DNA of 64,000 nucleotides from positions 1 to 64,000 of the forward strand of contig JBBIII010000005.1 of NCBI GenBank assembly GCA_037446575.1, written 5' to 3'. The DNA is from JBBIII01 sp037446575 (GTDB taxonomy: Bacteria; Bacteroidota; Ignavibacteria; UBA10030). A program made the translations under genes and the position numbers. The notes below the pieces were generated by a model. The model was not told where the DNA came from. It worked only from the letters and a program-made list of their open reading frames with translations, and made no database searches. Within the stretch, counting starts at the first letter, position 1, and each line of letters starts with the position of its first letter. Positions 62,171-64,000 of the stretch are shown piece by piece.

Positions 62171-63724
62171 TTATTTAATAGCTTGTTTATACTTTTTTAC
62201 GAATTCTTTTGTTATTTCATGAAGATTTGTTTCTGTCTCTTTAGCTAAATCTTTAGTTTGAGCAATTGTAAGAAGTATATCTGAATGCTTTGCTTCTATC
62301 ATCTCAAGAAATTGCTCTTCAAATTTTCTTACATGCTCTATCGGCAATTCATCTAAGTAACCATTCGTGCCTGCAAAAATACTGACTATTTGTTTTTCTA
62401 CCGGCATCGGCACATATTGACCTTGTTTTAATAATTCCACTAGACGCGCTCCGCGTCTTAACGCTTGTTGTGTTGTTTTATCCAAATCTGAACCAAATTT
62501 TGCAAAGGCTTCTAGCTCTCGATATTGTGCAAGGTCTAATCTCAATCGCCCAGCTACTTTTTTCATGGCTTTTATTTGCGCATTTCCGCCTACACGGGAT
62601 ACTGAAATGCCAACATTAATTGCCGGGCGCACTCCGGCATTGAATAAATTCGGCTCTAAATAAATTTGTCCATCAGTAATCGAAATAACATTTGTCGGAA
62701 TATATGCAGATACATCGCCGGCTTGTGTTTCGATAATTGGCAAAGCTGTTAAACTTCCTCCTCCAAATTCATCGCTCAATTTTGAAGCTCTCTCCAACAA
62801 TCGTGAGTGAAGATAAAATACATCTCCGGGGTATGCTTCTCGACCCGGCGGCCTGCGTAAAAGCAGTGACATTTGTCGATACGCTTGTGCGTGTTTAGAA
62901 AGATCATCGTAAATTACAAGCGCATCTTTGCCTGCATCACGAAAATACTCTCCTAAAGTTGCTCCAGCGTATGGAGCAATAAATTGCATTGGCGCTGAAT
63001 CGCTTGCCGATGCTAGGATTACAGTTGTATAATCCATTGCATTATTTTCTTCAAGCATTGCTACTACTTGAGCAACAGTAGATCCTTTTTGACCTATTGC
63101 CACGTAAATACAAAAAACAGGTTTTATTCCTTCTTTTTTGGCTTTTTCGGTATGAGTATATTTTTGATTGATAATGGTGTCAATCGCAATTGCTGTTTTA
63201 CCAGTTTGCCTGTCACCAATAATTAATTCTCGCTGACCGCGCCCTATAGGTATCATTCCATCAACCGGCTTTAGACCTGTTTGCAGCGGTTCTTTTACAG
63301 GATTACGCGCAATTACTCCCAATGCTTTTCTTTCTAAGGGTAAAAATTGGGTCGCTTTTATCGGTCCCTTACCATCTAATGGTTGCCCTAATGGCGTCAT
63401 TACTCTTCCGAGCATTTGTTCGCCAACAGCCATCGATGCGACGCGTTTTGTCCGCTTTACTATATCGCCTTCTTTTATTTGAGTAGTATCGCCAAAAACT
63501 ACGCATCCGATATTGTCCTCTTCGAGGTTTAACGCCATGCCATAAACATCACCAGGGAATTCTACTAATTCACTTGCCATCACTTGTTTAAGTCCATAGA
63601 CCCGAGCAATTCCATCGCCTACTTGTAATACTGTGCCAACATCATAGATGTCAACTTCTTTTTTAAACCCAGAAAGTTGTTCTCTTAATATTGCCGATAC
63701 TTCATCTGGTCTCACTTCTGCCAT
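62171..63724 (-). CDS. atpA: ATP synthase F1 alpha subunit
   Basis: A 517-aa alpha subunit. P-loop GDRQTGKTAIAIDTI (about 170-185), AIGQKGSTVAQ, YDDLSKHAQAYRQMSLLLRRPPGREAYPGDVFYLHSRLLERA, and VGISVSRVGGNAQIKAMKKVAG. Contributes noncatalytic nucleotide sites and the hexamer. Operon order here is atpH-atpA-atpG; the beta gene (atpD) is not immediately downstream, so the F1 genes are split. Confidence 0.97.
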   Translation of the reverse strand: MAEVRPDEVSAILREQLSGFKKEVDIYDVGTVLQVGDGIARVYGLKQVMASELVEFPGDVYGMALNLEEDNIGCVVFGDTTQIKEGDIVKRTKRVASMAVGEQMLGRVMTPLGQPLDGKGPIKATQFLPLERKALGVIARNPVKEPLQTGLKPVDGMIPIGRGQRELIIGDRQTGKTAIAIDTIINQKYTHTEKAKKEGIKPVFCIYVAIGQKGSTVAQVVAMLEENNAMDYTTVILASASDSAPMQFIAPYAGATLGEYFRDAGKDALVIYDDLSKHAQAYRQMSLLLRRPPGREAYPGDVFYLHSRLLERASKLSDEFGGGSLTALPIIETQAGDVSAYIPTNVISITDGQIYLEPNLFNAGVRPAINVGISVSRVGGNAQIKAMKKVAGRLRLDLAQYRELEAFAKFGSDLDKTTQQALRRGARLVELLKQGQYVPMPVEKQIVSIFAGTNGYLDELPIEHVRKFEEQFLEMIEAKHSDILLTIAQTKDLAKETETNLHEITKEFVKKYKQAIK

Positions 63725-63791
63725 TTTTTACTTACTCACTTCCAATACAATTTATTAAATGAATAAATCGATTTTTTTATATAGATTTTTG

Positions 63792-64000
63792 TCAGACTTC
63801 AACTTCTTCTGCTAACCTCTGTTTTAATAATTGAAGTTGCCTTTTTACACTTGCATCGTACATTGTATCGCCTATACGCGCAACAAACCCGCCTATCAAT
63901 TCCTTTTCAACTTCTGCTTCAATTCGTACTTTCTTTTTCGAATATTCCTCGAATTGATTCTTAAATTCATTTATTTGTTGCTCTGTAAGCCCAACTGCAG
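63792..64000 (-). CDS. atpH: ATP synthase F1 delta subunit (5' end cut by window)
   Basis: The visible 68 C-terminal residues include LTEQQINEFKNQFEEYSKKK, VRIEAEVEKELIGGFVARIG and DTMYDASVKRQLQLLKQRL, which match the conserved C-terminus of the delta/OSCP subunit. The stop is the TGA at 63794-63792. It precedes atpA by 67 bases in the usual order. The N-terminal part lies outside the window. Confidence 0.93.
   Translation of the reverse strand, partial: AVGLTEQQINEFKNQFEEYSKKKVRIEAEVEKELIGGFVARIGDTMYDASVKRQLQLLKQRLAEEVEV

Noticed and set aside
1..64000. tRNA, rRNA and CRISPR search by eye
   Set aside because: No cloverleaf pattern with the GGTTCGA-type T arm in any intergenic gap, no rRNA blocks and no regularly spaced direct repeats were found.

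Overview
The window is an AT-rich, gene-dense stretch of a Gram-negative bacterial chromosome. I infer a member of the Bacteroidota/Chlorobiota/Ignavibacteriota assemblage, most likely Ignavibacteria-like. The evidence is a canonical type IX secretion (T9SS) C-terminal sorting domain (SQNYPNPFNPATTIEY type), a PorV/PorQ-like barrel, a TonB-dependent receptor with a carboxypeptidase-regulatory N-domain, several lipoproteins, a chorismate dehydratase of the futalosine menaquinone pathway, and many starts with weak Shine-Dalgarno sequences. No rRNA, tRNA, CRISPR array or intact transposon was found.

Layout. 0-6.2 kb (minus strand): TPR protein, glycyl-tRNA synthetase, long-type nucleotidyltransferase (RmlA-like), DUF2520 protein, and a MEMO1/AMMECR1 pair. 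6.2-7.7 kb: a small accessory island with a BrnT-like toxin and CopG-like antitoxin behind a near-consensus promoter, an IS110-type transposase relic, and several palindromic repeats. 7.7-13.4 kb (minus): rmuC, kbl, rsmB, rpmE and a GT-C-like membrane protein. 13.6-16.9 kb (plus): pdhA-pdhB-pdhC. 16.9-28.1 kb (minus): an outer-membrane/secretion locus of six genes. 28.2-30.6 kb: an MltD-like transglycosylase with four LysM domains. 31-36.5 kb: a LacI-family regulator with a perfect 22-bp palindrome upstream, a large FAD/Fe-S dehydrogenase and tagaturonate epimerase. 36.7-46.5 kb: a GT9 glycosyltransferase divergent from a plus-strand run (HisA-like protein, PfkB-like kinase, dapD, rmlD-like gene, serS, two ABC exporter half-transporters). 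46.6-64 kb (minus): OmpP1/FadL-like protein, Tyr/Trp-rich lipoprotein, predicted barrel protein, amidohydrolase, cysS, recN, the ffh-rpsP-khpA-rimM-trmD-rplS-mqnA translation operon, a PilB/GspE ATPase, and atpG-atpA-atpH (atpH cut by the window edge).

Most genes are housekeeping. The parts most worth attention are: the HisA-like protein that keeps the phosphate-binding loops but lacks all three classical catalytic residues, sitting next to a kinase-fold gene; the outer-membrane/T9SS locus of unknown substrate; the LacI palindrome beside uronate metabolism genes; the toxin-antitoxin operon with a predicted leaderless transcript; two families of dispersed palindromic repeats; and an 11-bp perfect inverted repeat with a 52-bp centre-to-centre distance in front of the pyruvate dehydrogenase operon. 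Several start codons were moved from the longest reading frame on sequence grounds (rmuC, rpmE, the GT-C gene, pdhA, the TonB receptor, the 575-aa lipoprotein, GT9, the 256-aa barrel protein, ffh).
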